From: Haloarchaeobius amylolyticus
GTDB taxonomy: Archaea; Halobacteriota; Halobacteria; Halobacteriales; Natrialbaceae
Direction: 5' to 3'
DNA length: 64,000 nt
Assembly: GCF_026616195.1 (NCBI RefSeq)
Contig: NZ_JANHDH010000001.1
Location: forward strand, 1,612,001-1,676,000
Shown here: piece after piece, positions 50,352 through 57,892 of the stretch
Layout of the letters: every line of letters starts with the position of its first letter
Position numbering within the stretch: the stretch's first letter is position 1
Program-made: the position numbers and the translations under genes
Notes under the pieces: generated by a model
What the model was told of the DNA's origin: nothing
Seen by the model: the letters and a program-made list of their open reading frames with translations, nothing else
Databases searched by the model: none

Positions 50352-51005
50352 TCAGCAGTCGAGGTCGCCCAGCAGCGTCGACTCCGCCTTCCGGAGGTGT
50401 TCGGCGGCGGTCCCGGTCGCACAGCCCAACTCGTCGGCCACGTCGGCGACCGCGGCGTCCCGGGGCACGTCGTAGTAGCCGAGTCGCTGGGCCGCCTGGA
50501 CGGCCTCGCGCTGGCGGGGCGTGAGGGGCACGCCGGCGGCCGTGGGGTCGGCGTCGTAGCTCCCGAGGCGGTCGACCGAGACGTCGATGCCCTCGGGCGT
50601 CGCGTCCAGTGCGGCCTGCAGGGCGTCGGGTTCGCCGAGGATGCCGAACGAGACCGACCGGTCGGTGTGGTACGAGAGCGGCGGGACCGGCACGAGGCTG
50701 AGCTTCGAGAAGGCCGAGAGCATCTGCTGGCTGGTCTCGTCCGGTTCGTCGAGGACGTAGACGTAGAAGCGGTCCTCGTCGAGGGGAGCGACCTCGTAGG
50801 ACCGGACCGACTCGACCTCGACGAGTCGGTCCTCGTAGGCCGCCCGGTCGCCGCGGACGTGGAACAGGAGGGCGTTCGCCTCGTCGTTGGCGAAGCTCCA
50901 GTGGACGAGCCGGTAGTCGCTGTACCCCCCGTGCTCGCTGACGAAGGCGTGCATCGGGTGAATCGTCTCGTCCGAGTGCCGGAGCGTGACGGAGAGGTAC
51001 TTCAT
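50352..51005 (-). CDS. HTH_10 (Bat-like) transcriptional regulator beside nuoCD
   Basis: A 217-residue protein: N-terminal beta-rich sensory domain (about 1-150) and HTH_10 (LTPRQREAVQAAQRLGYYDVPR then VADELGCATGTAAEHLRKAESTLL). It is divergent from nuoCD, with a perfect inverted repeat between them, so autoregulation plus nuoCD control is plausible. A TATA-like TTTAA on the minus strand lies about 24-32 bases before the ATG at 51005 and inside that repeat. Confidence 0.85.
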   Translation of the reverse strand: MKYLSVTLRHSDETIHPMHAFVSEHGGYSDYRLVHWSFANDEANALLFHVRGDRAAYEDRLVEVESVRSYEVAPLDEDRFYVYVLDEPDETSQQMLSAFSKLSLVPVPPLSYHTDRSVSFGILGEPDALQAALDATPEGIDVSVDRLGSYDADPTAAGVPLTPRQREAVQAAQRLGYYDVPRDAAVADVADELGCATGTAAEHLRKAESTLLGDLDC

Positions 51006-51025
51006 ACTCGCCATCGGTCGCGGCT

Positions 51026-51047
51026 GTCACTTAAATCACCTAGTGAC
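51026..51047. promoter_or_regulatory. Inverted repeat between the HTH_10 gene and nuoCD
   Basis: GTCACT at 51026-51031 and AGTGAC at 51042-51047 are perfect 6-base arms 10 bases apart. The spacer TAAATCACCT contains the TATA-like element of the HTH_10 gene. The arrangement is a likely operator. It also covers an in-frame GTG (51043) that could otherwise be a nuoCD start. Confidence 0.5.
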
Positions 51048-51132
51048 TGCCACAGAAGAATCGAGCCGATACGCGGCGACGGTTCGAACGCATGCGACCG
51101 ACGTCTTCGCCATCCACCGGGGGTGGGCGACC

Positions 51133-52779
51133 GTGAGCCAGCAGGAACTGACAGCGCGACCGACCGACGCCACCGACGCCATCGACGACCTGGCCGGTGC
51201 GTACGTCCTCGACCGCGAGCAGCACCTGAACGCGCCGGCCATCGTCGTCCGGCCCGACGAGGTGCAGGCCGTCCTCTCGGCCCTCCGCGACGAGGCCGGT
51301 TACGACCACTGCTCGTGCGTGACCGCCCAGCAGTACGCCGACCGCTACGAGACCATCTACCACCTGAGGTCCTACGCCGACCCGACCGACGAGCTGAGCG
51401 TGGTGGTGCCGACGAGTGCCAGCGAGCCTCGCAGCGAGTCCGCCGCGCCGGTCTACGAGACCGCGAACTGGCACGAGCGCGAGGCCTACGACCTCATCGG
51501 CATCGAGTACGAGGACCACCCCGACCTCCGGCGCATCCTCCTGCCCCGGACCTGGCAGGGCCATCCTCTCTCGGACGATTACGACCAGAACCAGCCACAG
51601 ATCGTGCCCCTGGAGGCGCACGCGAACCCCCTGCAGGACGATCAGCGCGAGCAGGACACGATGTTCCTCAACATCGGTCCGCACCACCCGTCGACCCACG
51701 GCGTCCTCCACGTCCGGACCGTGCTCGACGGCGAGGTCGTGGCCGACGTGGACCCGGACATCGGCTTCATCCACCGCTGCGAGGAGCAGCTGTGCCAGCA
51801 GGGCACCTACCGCCACCAGATCATGCCCTACCCGGACCGCTGGGACTGGGCGTCCGCCGGCCTGCTGAACGAGTGGGCGTACGCCCGCGCGGCCGAGGAC
51901 CTCGCGGACATCGAGGTGCCCGAGTACGCACAGGTCATCCGGACGATGGGCGGTGAGATGTGCCGCATCGCCTCGCACATGCTCGCCATCGCGACCTACG
52001 CGCTCGACGTCTTCGGGGAGTTCACCGCCGCCTTCCAGTACGGCATCCGCGACCGCGAGAAGCTCCTGGACCTGCTCGAGGCCCTCACCGGCCAGCGCAT
52101 GATGTTCAACTACCTCCGCCTCGGTGGCGTCGCGTGGGACCTCCCCGAGCCCCGCGAGGAGTACTTCGAGCGGGTCCGTGACGTGCTCGACACCTTCCCG
52201 ACCGTGCTGGAGGAGTACCACGACCTCCTCACCCGGAACGAGATCTTCCAGCTCCGCTGTGTCGACACGGGCTACCTCTCGCCAGAGGCCGCGAAACAGC
52301 ACGGCTGTACCGGCCCGGTCGCCCGCGGGTCGGGCATCGACTACGACCTCCGTCGCGACGACTCCTACGGCTACTACGACGAGCTCGACTGGGCGGTCGC
52401 GACCCGCCCGGAGGGCGACAACTTCGCTCGCGTCCTCGTCCGGCTGCAGGAGGTCGAGGAGTCCGCCAAGATCATCGAGCAGTGCGTCGACGTCCTCGAG
52501 GACTGGCCCGAGGACGAGCGCACCATCCAGTCCAACGTCCCCCGCACCCTGAAACCCGCTGACGACACCGAGACCTACCGCGCCGTCGAGGGCGCGAAGG
52601 GCGAACTCGGCATCTACATCCGCGCCGACGGCACCGACACGCCCGCGCGGTTCAAGATTCGGAGTCCGTGCTTCGCGAACCTCTCGGCCCTCCCGACCAT
52701 GGCCGAGGGCGAGTACGTGCCCGACCTGGTCGCGACGCTGGGGAGCCTCGATACGATAATGGGAGAAGTCGACCGCTGA
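51133..52779 (+). CDS. nuoCD: Complex I-type NuoCD fusion protein without nuo neighbours
   Basis: A 548-residue fusion. The NuoC part (about 1-155) has ETANWHEREAYDLIGIEYEDHPDLRRILLP. NuoD (about 170-548) has NIGPHHPSTHGVLHV (quinone-site His), GYLSPEAAKQHGCTGPVARGSG, and the terminal LGSLDTIMGEVDR. It forms the quinone-reaction module of NADH/F420H2-like dehydrogenase complexes at the inner face of the membrane. GTG 51133 is chosen because a normal NuoC begins there (SQQELTARPTD); GTG 51043 would add 30 unlike residues. No other complex I gene lies within the window, although haloarchaeal nuo genes usually form one cluster, so a second copy elsewhere is likely. Confidence 0.88.
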   Translation: MSQQELTARPTDATDAIDDLAGAYVLDREQHLNAPAIVVRPDEVQAVLSALRDEAGYDHCSCVTAQQYADRYETIYHLRSYADPTDELSVVVPTSASEPRSESAAPVYETANWHEREAYDLIGIEYEDHPDLRRILLPRTWQGHPLSDDYDQNQPQIVPLEAHANPLQDDQREQDTMFLNIGPHHPSTHGVLHVRTVLDGEVVADVDPDIGFIHRCEEQLCQQGTYRHQIMPYPDRWDWASAGLLNEWAYARAAEDLADIEVPEYAQVIRTMGGEMCRIASHMLAIATYALDVFGEFTAAFQYGIRDREKLLDLLEALTGQRMMFNYLRLGGVAWDLPEPREEYFERVRDVLDTFPTVLEEYHDLLTRNEIFQLRCVDTGYLSPEAAKQHGCTGPVARGSGIDYDLRRDDSYGYYDELDWAVATRPEGDNFARVLVRLQEVEESAKIIEQCVDVLEDWPEDERTIQSNVPRTLKPADDTETYRAVEGAKGELGIYIRADGTDTPARFKIRSPCFANLSALPTMAEGEYVPDLVATLGSLDTIMGEVDR

Positions 52780-52788
52780 CGCCCGGGC

Positions 52789-53061
52789 TCAGTCCTCGAC
52801 GACGACCTCGACGGGTTCGTCCTCGGCCTCGTCGTCGCCCTTCTTGCCGCCCCGCTCCATCCAGAGCATCGCGCCGGCGACGCCGAGGACGATCCACGAC
52901 CGCCAGTTGGCGAGGTTCAGGGTGTAGCCGATGCCGAAGGGCTTCTCGACGAGCATGCCCTTGCCGGGCTTCCAGTACGACGACAGCATGCGGCTCAGGC
53001 TGGGTCGTTCGAAGTTGTACGGGACGCCAAGAATCTCTCCGGAACTCGGTTTGTCTGCCAT
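52789..53061 (-). CDS. DUF5808-like small membrane-associated protein
   Basis: A 90-residue protein: MADKPSSGEILGVPYNFERPSL..., a block KPGKGMLVEKPFGIGYTLNLANWRSW, then one hydrophobic helix (IVLGVAGAMLWM) and an acidic tail. The PYNFERP and KPFGIGYTLN blocks are typical of the haloarchaeal DUF5808 family, of unknown function. A TATA-like CGTTTTTACC on the minus strand lies 23-32 bases upstream of the ATG. The gene converges with nuoCD, 9 bases away. Confidence 0.78.
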   Translation of the reverse strand: MADKPSSGEILGVPYNFERPSLSRMLSSYWKPGKGMLVEKPFGIGYTLNLANWRSWIVLGVAGAMLWMERGGKKGDDEAEDEPVEVVVED

Positions 53062-53083
53062 ACTGAATTTTACGCCCGTCGGC

Positions 53084-53093
53084 GGTAAAAACG
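53084..53093 (-). promoter_or_regulatory. TATA-like element of the DUF5808-like gene
   Basis: GGTAAAAACG on the plus strand (CGTTTTTACC on the minus strand) lies 23-32 bases before the ATG at 53061. Confidence 0.5.
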
Positions 53094-53102
53094 TACCTCC
53101 TA

Positions 53103-53681
53103 TTACCCGGGTAACAGGACGTTGACGACGGCCACGAGTATCCCCGCGAGTGCCATCCGGATGCCCGTCACGGTCCAGTTCAACTCGGCGATGGAGCCCA
53201 TGTACGCCCCGAAGGTGAACAGGAGGCCGACCCCGACCGCCACCGACAGCAGCGTCGCCTCCAGGAGCGACACCAGCCAGCCCTCCAGCAGGAAGGGGAC
53301 CAGCGGGAGCAGCGTGCCGACCAGCGGCCCGAGCCCACTGGCGATGGCGTTCACCGCCCGGCCCGCGCGGTCCTCGCGCTGGATGTGGGTGTCCGCCAGG
53401 TCCCGGAGCATGGCGCGTTCGAGGTCGCGGCGCTGGTTGATCTTCTCGGCGCGCTCGATCTCCCAGACGCTCCACACCCCGGAGGTGCACAGCCCGACCG
53501 CGCCGCCGACGCCCACGAGCACGACCGTCCGGCCGTCGGGCACGCCCGAGAGGTACGCACCGGTGGCGACGCCGATGCTGGTGAGGGTCCCGTCGAACCC
53601 GTTCGAGACGAAGTAGCGCCGGGAGATGGACCGGACCGCGGGCCGGCGGAGCGCGGCCCGCAGGGCTTCGATGCGGCCCAT
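53103..53681 (-). CDS. VIT1/CCC1-like membrane protein
   Basis: A 192-residue protein with about five helices and the N-terminal block YFVSNGFDGTLTSIGVATGAYLSG, which matches the start of VIT1/CCC1 iron/manganese transporters. A charged helical segment (EIERAEKINQRRDLERAMLRDLADTHIQRED) follows helix 2, as in the family's cytoplasmic metal-binding domain. It starts immediately after the DUF211 stop, with no intervening base, so the two genes are coupled. Divalent metal export is likely, but the ion is unknown. Confidence 0.75.
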   Translation of the reverse strand: MGRIEALRAALRRPAVRSISRRYFVSNGFDGTLTSIGVATGAYLSGVPDGRTVVLVGVGGAVGLCTSGVWSVWEIERAEKINQRRDLERAMLRDLADTHIQREDRAGRAVNAIASGLGPLVGTLLPLVPFLLEGWLVSLLEATLLSVAVGVGLLFTFGAYMGSIAELNWTVTGIRMALAGILVAVVNVLLPG

Positions 53682-53969
53682 CTAATCCTGTGGCGTCTCG
53701 CCTTGCTCGACGAGTCGCTTCCCGCAGGCCACCTCGTCGATGGAGTGCAGGGACCCACCGAGGTCCTCGACGTGCTCGCGGACCGAATCGAAGGGGACGT
53801 TGGTCCCCTCGATGGTGAGCTTCACCGTCTGGACCTGCCGGTCCGTCTCGACCAGCGCCACGTTGACGCCGTCGACGCCCTCGATCCGGGCCACCTCGCG
53901 GGCGTAGCGGACCGTATCGGGTTCGTGTGGCTTCAGTACGTCCAGGACCAGCCGTCGTATCGGAGGCAT
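53682..53969 (-). CDS. DUF211 family protein
   Basis: A 95-residue ferredoxin-like (ACT-like) protein: MPPIRRLVLDVLKPHEP and LVETDRQVQTVKLTIEGTNV are typical of the archaeal DUF211 family. Known members form small oligomeric alpha/beta proteins of unclear function. The direct fusion of coding regions with the VIT1-like gene suggests a shared role, perhaps metal sensing, which is inference. Confidence 0.85.
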   Translation of the reverse strand: MPPIRRLVLDVLKPHEPDTVRYAREVARIEGVDGVNVALVETDRQVQTVKLTIEGTNVPFDSVREHVEDLGGSLHSIDEVACGKRLVEQGETPQD

Positions 53970-53979
53970 CGCTACCTGT

Positions 53980-54034
53980 CGGTTCTCCGGGCAGCCCCTT
54001 CAGTGCCACCCCGGTTCCCGGGGCGGGAGAACCG
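53980..54034 (-). terminator. Nested inverted repeats after the Kae1-Bud32 gene
   Basis: CGGTTCTCC (53980-53988) pairs with GGAGAACCG (54026-54034), and within this CCCCGG-TTC-CCGGGG (54009-54023) forms a tight hairpin. The block fills the spacer between the Kae1-Bud32 stop (54035) and the DUF211 start (53969). It is a strong candidate for a transcription end or an RNA-stability structure of the long translation operon; no T-tract is seen. Confidence 0.45.
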
Positions 54035-55627
54035 TCAGGACTGGTAGCGACCGCGCCCCTCGACGGCCGCGAGCCGGCCGAGCACGTCGTCGGCCTGTGC
54101 GCTGGCGTCGCGGTAGGCGGCCCGGAACGCCTCGCGGAGCGGCTCGGGGTCGTCGGCCGTCCCGACCAGGCTCTGGTCGAAGACGTGGAGGTCCATCGCG
54201 TAGTCCTCGACGTGGTCGGTGTGGTAGCCCAGCCCGAAGTCGATGAGGTAGGTCCGCGAGTCGACCCGGACGTTCCGGGTGGTCGGGTCGCCGTGGACGA
54301 AGCCGGCGTCGTGGATGGCCGCGAGGTGGCGGCCCACGTCCCTGACCCCCGCCTCGGTCGGGGCCTCGCGCAGGTCGCGGTCGCCGACGTACTCGAAGAC
54401 GATGGTCGACGACGTGGGGTCGAGGTCCCGGACCACGGGGGTCGGGACGCCGACCCGGCGGGCCTGGCTCGTCAGTCGCGCCTCGAGGACGGTCCGGTCG
54501 CGCCGCAGTTTCTCGTCGAGGATGGGGTGGCGGTAGCCCTTCGGGACGCGCCGCTTGACGACCCGGTCGTCCTCGAACTCGACGACGGCCTCGGCGCCCC
54601 GGACCGTCACGCCGGCCTCGGGGCTGACGTGGACGTCCTCGTCCGGGCCGCGCCACGTCACCGGGACCTGGTCGGGCCGGAAGTTCGGGTCGACCGCGGA
54701 GTCGTCGATGACGAGGGTGTCCCCGGCCCGGGCCATCTTCGCGCCGAGGACCGCTATCATCCCGGCGTTGTCCCGGAGGAACCGTGGTTCGGGCGCGTAG
54801 AACTCGGCGCCGCGTTCCTCGCACATCGATTCGAGCATCTCGCGCAGGCGGGCGTTCTGGCCCACGCCGCCGCCGAGGACCAGCTCGTCGCTCCCGGTCA
54901 GCGAGAGCGCGCGCTCTGAGACCTCGGTGAGCATCGCGAAGATGTGCTCTTGCAGCGCGAAGCAGACGTCCTCGACAGGTGTGCCCTGGTCGTACGCCTG
55001 CTTGGCCGCGCTCATGATGCCCGAGAACGAGAAGTCCATCCCCTTGACGACGTAGGGCAACTCGCAGAACTCGCCGTCTGCGGCGTGCTGTTCGACCTTC
55101 GGTCCGCCGGGGTGGGACCAGCCGACGTGGCGCGTGAACTTGTCGATGGCGTTGCCGACGCCGGTGTCCATCGTCTCGCCGAGCACCCGGTACCGGCCGT
55201 TGCGATACCCCAGGAGATGGGCGTTCGCGCCGCTGGCGTTCAGGCAGACGGGCGAGTCGAACCCCGATTGCTGGCGACCGATCTCGAGGTGGGCCACCAT
55301 GTGATTGACGCCGACGAGTGGCACGTCGAGCGTCTGGGCGAGCGCCCGGGCGGCGGTGCCGACGGTCCGGAGACAGGGGCCGAGGCCGGGGCCGCGAGAG
55401 AACGCGACCGCGTCGACGTCGCCGTCGGCTTCTTCGAGGACCGTCGCGACGACCGCGGGGATGGCCTCGTGCATGTGCTCGGCGGCCTCGCGCGGATGGA
55501 TGCCGCCGCTCTCCGGCAGGTAGGCGTCCGATTCGATAAAAATCGCGTCCGCGTCGTCAGCGGCCCCGGTATCGTACAGCGCGGCGCTCGCACACCACGC
55601 GGTGCCCTCGATACCGAGGACGCGCAT
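54035..55627 (-). CDS. kae1-bud32: Bifunctional Kae1-Bud32 (t6A37 threonylcarbamoyltransferase/kinase)
   Basis: A 530-residue fusion of two KEOPS subunits. Residues 1-325 are Kae1: MRVLGIEGTAWCASAAL, metal-binding HMVAHLEIG, and GGGVGQNARL. The remainder is the Bud32 kinase/ATPase: KRRVPKGYRHPILDEKLRRDRT, VHGDPTTRNVRV and LIDFGLGYHTDHVEDYAMDLHV. Together they add threonylcarbamoyl to A37 of ANN-decoding tRNAs. The fusion is normal in many Euryarchaeota. It directly follows S27ae (start 55627 abuts the S27ae stop). Confidence 0.96.
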   Translation of the reverse strand: MRVLGIEGTAWCASAALYDTGAADDADAIFIESDAYLPESGGIHPREAAEHMHEAIPAVVATVLEEADGDVDAVAFSRGPGLGPCLRTVGTAARALAQTLDVPLVGVNHMVAHLEIGRQQSGFDSPVCLNASGANAHLLGYRNGRYRVLGETMDTGVGNAIDKFTRHVGWSHPGGPKVEQHAADGEFCELPYVVKGMDFSFSGIMSAAKQAYDQGTPVEDVCFALQEHIFAMLTEVSERALSLTGSDELVLGGGVGQNARLREMLESMCEERGAEFYAPEPRFLRDNAGMIAVLGAKMARAGDTLVIDDSAVDPNFRPDQVPVTWRGPDEDVHVSPEAGVTVRGAEAVVEFEDDRVVKRRVPKGYRHPILDEKLRRDRTVLEARLTSQARRVGVPTPVVRDLDPTSSTIVFEYVGDRDLREAPTEAGVRDVGRHLAAIHDAGFVHGDPTTRNVRVDSRTYLIDFGLGYHTDHVEDYAMDLHVFDQSLVGTADDPEPLREAFRAAYRDASAQADDVLGRLAAVEGRGRYQS

Positions 55628-55762
55628 CTATTCCCACTCGGTGTAGGAGCACTTCCCGCAGTGCTTGCGGTCGCCGTAGTCACCCATGAAGGAGTCACCA
55701 CAGCGCGGGCACTGCTCCTTCGTCGGGTTGCCGTCGTCGTCGTAGTATTCGTAGCGCGCCAT
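55628..55762 (-). CDS. rps27ae: 30S ribosomal protein S27ae
   Basis: A 44-residue zinc-ribbon protein, [22 protein letters not shown]..., with CPRCGDSF and [10 protein letters not shown] forming the zinc site. The ubiquitin part of eukaryotic homologues is absent, as in all archaea. It sits between S24e and Kae1-Bud32, its conserved archaeal location. Confidence 0.95.
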   Translation of the reverse strand: MARYEYYDDDGNPTKEQCPRCGDSFMGDYGDRKHCGKCSYTEWE

Positions 55763-55765
55763 GGT

Positions 55766-56068
55766 TTAGGCCTCCTCGCCCTCTTCGGCGCCGGTGATCT
55801 TGTTGCGCTCGAGCATGTGCTCCTGCTCGACCTCCTGTGCGCGGGCGGCGGAGTCGTAGACCTTGGCGTAGCCGACGGTCTTGCGCATGCCGAACTTGGT
55901 GTCGAGCTTGCGCACGACGACCTCGTCCGCGTCCTTGTTCAACTTGGCCGCGAGAGAGTCTCGGACGGAGAGGCGCGACGGCGTGGCTTCCTCGTGGACC
56001 ATCTCGAACGTGACGTCCGTACGGTGCAACATGGGGTTCTCTTCTTCAGAGATTATGTCGATGTCCAT
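55766..56068 (-). CDS. rps24e: 30S ribosomal protein S24e
   Basis: A 100-residue ribosomal protein beginning MDIDIISEEENPMLHRTDV, with KTVGYAKVYDSAARAQEVEQEH near the end. Length and sequence are normal. A TATA-like CTTTTACCCG on the minus strand (56102-56111) lies 34-43 bases upstream, so the S24e-S27ae-Kae1 part may have its own promoter besides read-through. Confidence 0.95.
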   Translation of the reverse strand: MDIDIISEEENPMLHRTDVTFEMVHEEATPSRLSVRDSLAAKLNKDADEVVVRKLDTKFGMRKTVGYAKVYDSAARAQEVEQEHMLERNKITGAEEGEEA

Positions 56069-56101
56069 GGTATCCAGTTACCAGTTACTTCCCCTCGTAG
56101 C

Positions 56102-56111
56102 GGGTAAAAGG
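56102..56111 (-). promoter_or_regulatory. Internal promoter element before rps24e
   Basis: GGGTAAAAGG on the plus strand includes the minus-strand TATA-like CTTTTACCC in the 113-base spacer before the ATG at 56068. That spacer is the only gap over 4 bases in the operon from aIF2 gamma to Kae1. Confidence 0.4.
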
Positions 56112-56181
56112 ATTTCGAAGTGAAGGGTCTCGTGTCCGTTTTCCAGACCGAGAGCACGACCCGGCGCGGCGCCGTGCCGGC

Positions 56182-56733
56182 TCAGAACAGGGCCCAGAAG
56201 CGGTCGTGGTCGCCGTCCATCTGCTCGACCAGTTCGCGGATGTCGGACTGGATGGCCTCCGTCACGCGGACGTGAACCATCCCCTCGTCCGGCTGGCCGT
56301 AGACCACGCTCGCACCCACCGGTGCCGCGAGGATGGCGGGCAGGGTCGCCAGGTCCTCCTCGCCGTCGACGAGGATGGTAGTCGGCTCGTCGGCCGCCAG
56401 CGCGTCGGTGAGGGCGACGACGAGGGCCTCGGTGAGCACGCCCGCGGGGTTCGCGACCGTCACGTCCGGGTCGACGACCGTCTCGTGGACCTCGTCGTCG
56501 ACGCGGTCGCGTTTCGTCTTCTCGTCGACCAGCGCCACGTCGGGCCGCCGGCCCGCCCGCAGGAGGTGGAAGGTGACGATGTCGCCGACGGCCACGAGCG
56601 GGCCGTCGACGTCACGGAGAAGGGTCTCGGCGTCGGTCTCGACCGGGCCCAGCGGGTCCTTGAACGCGTGCCGGAGCGACTCGGGCAGGGTGAGCAGGAC
56701 GCCGGCGTCGGGGTCGGAGTCCTCGGCGGACAC
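56182..56733 (-). CDS. GTP-dependent dephospho-CoA kinase
   Basis: A 183-residue protein of the former DUF359 family, shown in Thermococcus to phosphorylate dephospho-CoA with GTP, the last step of archaeal CoA synthesis. The blocks VAVGDIVTFHLLRAGRRPDVALVDEKTKR, VANPAGVLTEALVVAL and ILVDGEEDLATLPAILAAPVGASVVYGQPDEGMVHV are the conserved core. It overlaps nothing but starts two bases after the Spt4 stop. Confidence 0.92.
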   Translation of the reverse strand: MSAEDSDPDAGVLLTLPESLRHAFKDPLGPVETDAETLLRDVDGPLVAVGDIVTFHLLRAGRRPDVALVDEKTKRDRVDDEVHETVVDPDVTVANPAGVLTEALVVALTDALAADEPTTILVDGEEDLATLPAILAAPVGASVVYGQPDEGMVHVRVTEAIQSDIRELVEQMDGDHDRFWALF

Positions 56734-56734
56734 G

Positions 56735-56932
56735 CTAGCGGACCTTGAGGGCGTACTTGCCCGGCTCCGTGACCTCCATCTCGCGGGCGATCTCCGACTC
56801 CTCGGGGTGGGCGATGATGACGTAGCCCGCCCAGTCCTCGGTCAGCGAGGTCGAGCCACAGCCCTGGCACGAGTCCAGATCCGGCTCGTTCACGCGGTGG
56901 CAGTCCCGACAGACGACTCGTTTCTTCGCCAT
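56735..56932 (-). CDS. spt4: Transcription elongation factor Spt4 (RpoE'')
   Basis: A 65-residue zinc protein: VCRDCHRVNEPDLDSCQGCGSTSLTEDW gives two CxxC pairs, followed by WAGYVIIAHPEESEIA. Spt4 binds Spt5 and stabilises the elongating polymerase. Its ATG abuts the Rpo7 stop. Confidence 0.95.
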   Translation of the reverse strand: MAKKRVVCRDCHRVNEPDLDSCQGCGSTSLTEDWAGYVIIAHPEESEIAREMEVTEPGKYALKVR

Positions 56933-57502
56933 CTAATCACCCGCCTGTGCTTCGCGACTGTTGCGCTCGTCCTCGAGCCAGCCGTGCTTGCCGAGGCCGG
57001 GCTGTTTCGCCGTGAGCCCGATCTTCGAGTCCCGCGGGTTGCGCTCGTCGATGCTCTTGGTGACGATGCGCGTGCGGACGGCGTCGTCGACGCCGAGCGT
57101 GCGGTTGGACTCGTTGGAGGCGAGTTGCTGGTTCTCCGGGTCGAACGCGAGGTACTCGTCGGAGATCTGGGAGACGTGGAGCAGTCCGTCGACCGGCCCG
57201 ATGCCGACGAAGGCACCGAACTCGACGACCTCGACGACCGTCCCGTCGACGACCTCCTGCATCTGGGGGTCGAACGTGACGGCGTCGAAGTCCGCCTCGT
57301 AGTAGACGCCCGGACGGTTCGGGAGGACCGCGCCCTCGCCGATGTCGTGGACCTTCGTGACGGAGACGACGCTGCCGACGTCCTCGTCCATCCGCCCTTC
57401 GAGCTTGTCCTGCAGCAGTTTCTTCACGAGTTCGGGGGAGACGTCCCCGAGTTCCTCCGGCGGCACCTCGACCGTGTCCTTGAGCCTGACGCGCTTGTAC
57501 AT
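56933..57502 (-). CDS. rpo7: DNA-directed RNA polymerase subunit Rpo7 (RpoE')
   Basis: A 189-residue subunit: N-terminal RNP-like domain MYKRVRLKDTVEVPPEELGD and a C-terminal S1/OB domain (about 82-160, GTVVEVVEFGAFVGIGPVDGLLHVSQISDEYL). With Rpo4 it forms the polymerase stalk. The C-terminus is acidic and Gly-rich. Confidence 0.95.
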   Translation of the reverse strand: MYKRVRLKDTVEVPPEELGDVSPELVKKLLQDKLEGRMDEDVGSVVSVTKVHDIGEGAVLPNRPGVYYEADFDAVTFDPQMQEVVDGTVVEVVEFGAFVGIGPVDGLLHVSQISDEYLAFDPENQQLASNESNRTLGVDDAVRTRIVTKSIDERNPRDSKIGLTAKQPGLGKHGWLEDERNSREAQAGD

Positions 57503-57505
57503 CTG

Positions 57506-57892
57506 TTATGGTTGAGTGATTGCGAGTTTGTTCCTGCCGCGTAAAGCTATTACCGGAATACCCGTATCGAGCACCCGGTCTCGCAGGGGCAGGTCGTTCG
57601 TGACGACGTAGTCCACCTGTCCCTCCCGGGCCAGCTCGACCAGAGCGTCGTCGGCGTACGATTCCTCGGTATCGACGATGAGACAGCGTTCGGTCGCCAG
57701 GTCGTGCCCGACGTTCGCGGCGGTGCCCTCCTGGCCGCCCTTCTCGGAGAGGCGGCGCAGTTCCTCGACGACGGCCTGTGGCGTGACGGGGTCGGCCGCC
57801 TCGACGAGACGGTCGAGTTCGTCGAACAGGCGCACGTCGAGTTCGACGGGCATCATGAGCGAACTCGTATCGAGCGCGACCCGGTTCGTCAT
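57506..57892 (-). CDS. Fcf1/Utp24-like PIN domain protein
   Basis: A 128-residue PIN nuclease: VALDTSSLMMPVELDVRLFDEL has the first Asp, EESYADDALVELA the central acidic pair, and VDYVVTNDLPLRDRVL the last. It is next to aIF2 gamma in most archaea and related to eukaryotic Fcf1/Utp24, the pre-18S rRNA endonuclease; an rRNA role is inferred from that. Confidence 0.88.
   Translation of the reverse strand: MTNRVALDTSSLMMPVELDVRLFDELDRLVEAADPVTPQAVVEELRRLSEKGGQEGTAANVGHDLATERCLIVDTEESYADDALVELAREGQVDYVVTNDLPLRDRVLDTGIPVIALRGRNKLAITQP

Noticed and set aside
50986-51132. Longer nuoCD with an upstream start
   Set aside because: The added residues are unlike NuoC, cover the inverted repeat and the regulator's promoter, and run into the HTH_10 coding region. 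A normal NuoC N-terminus begins at 51133. GTG 51043 remains a minor alternative.
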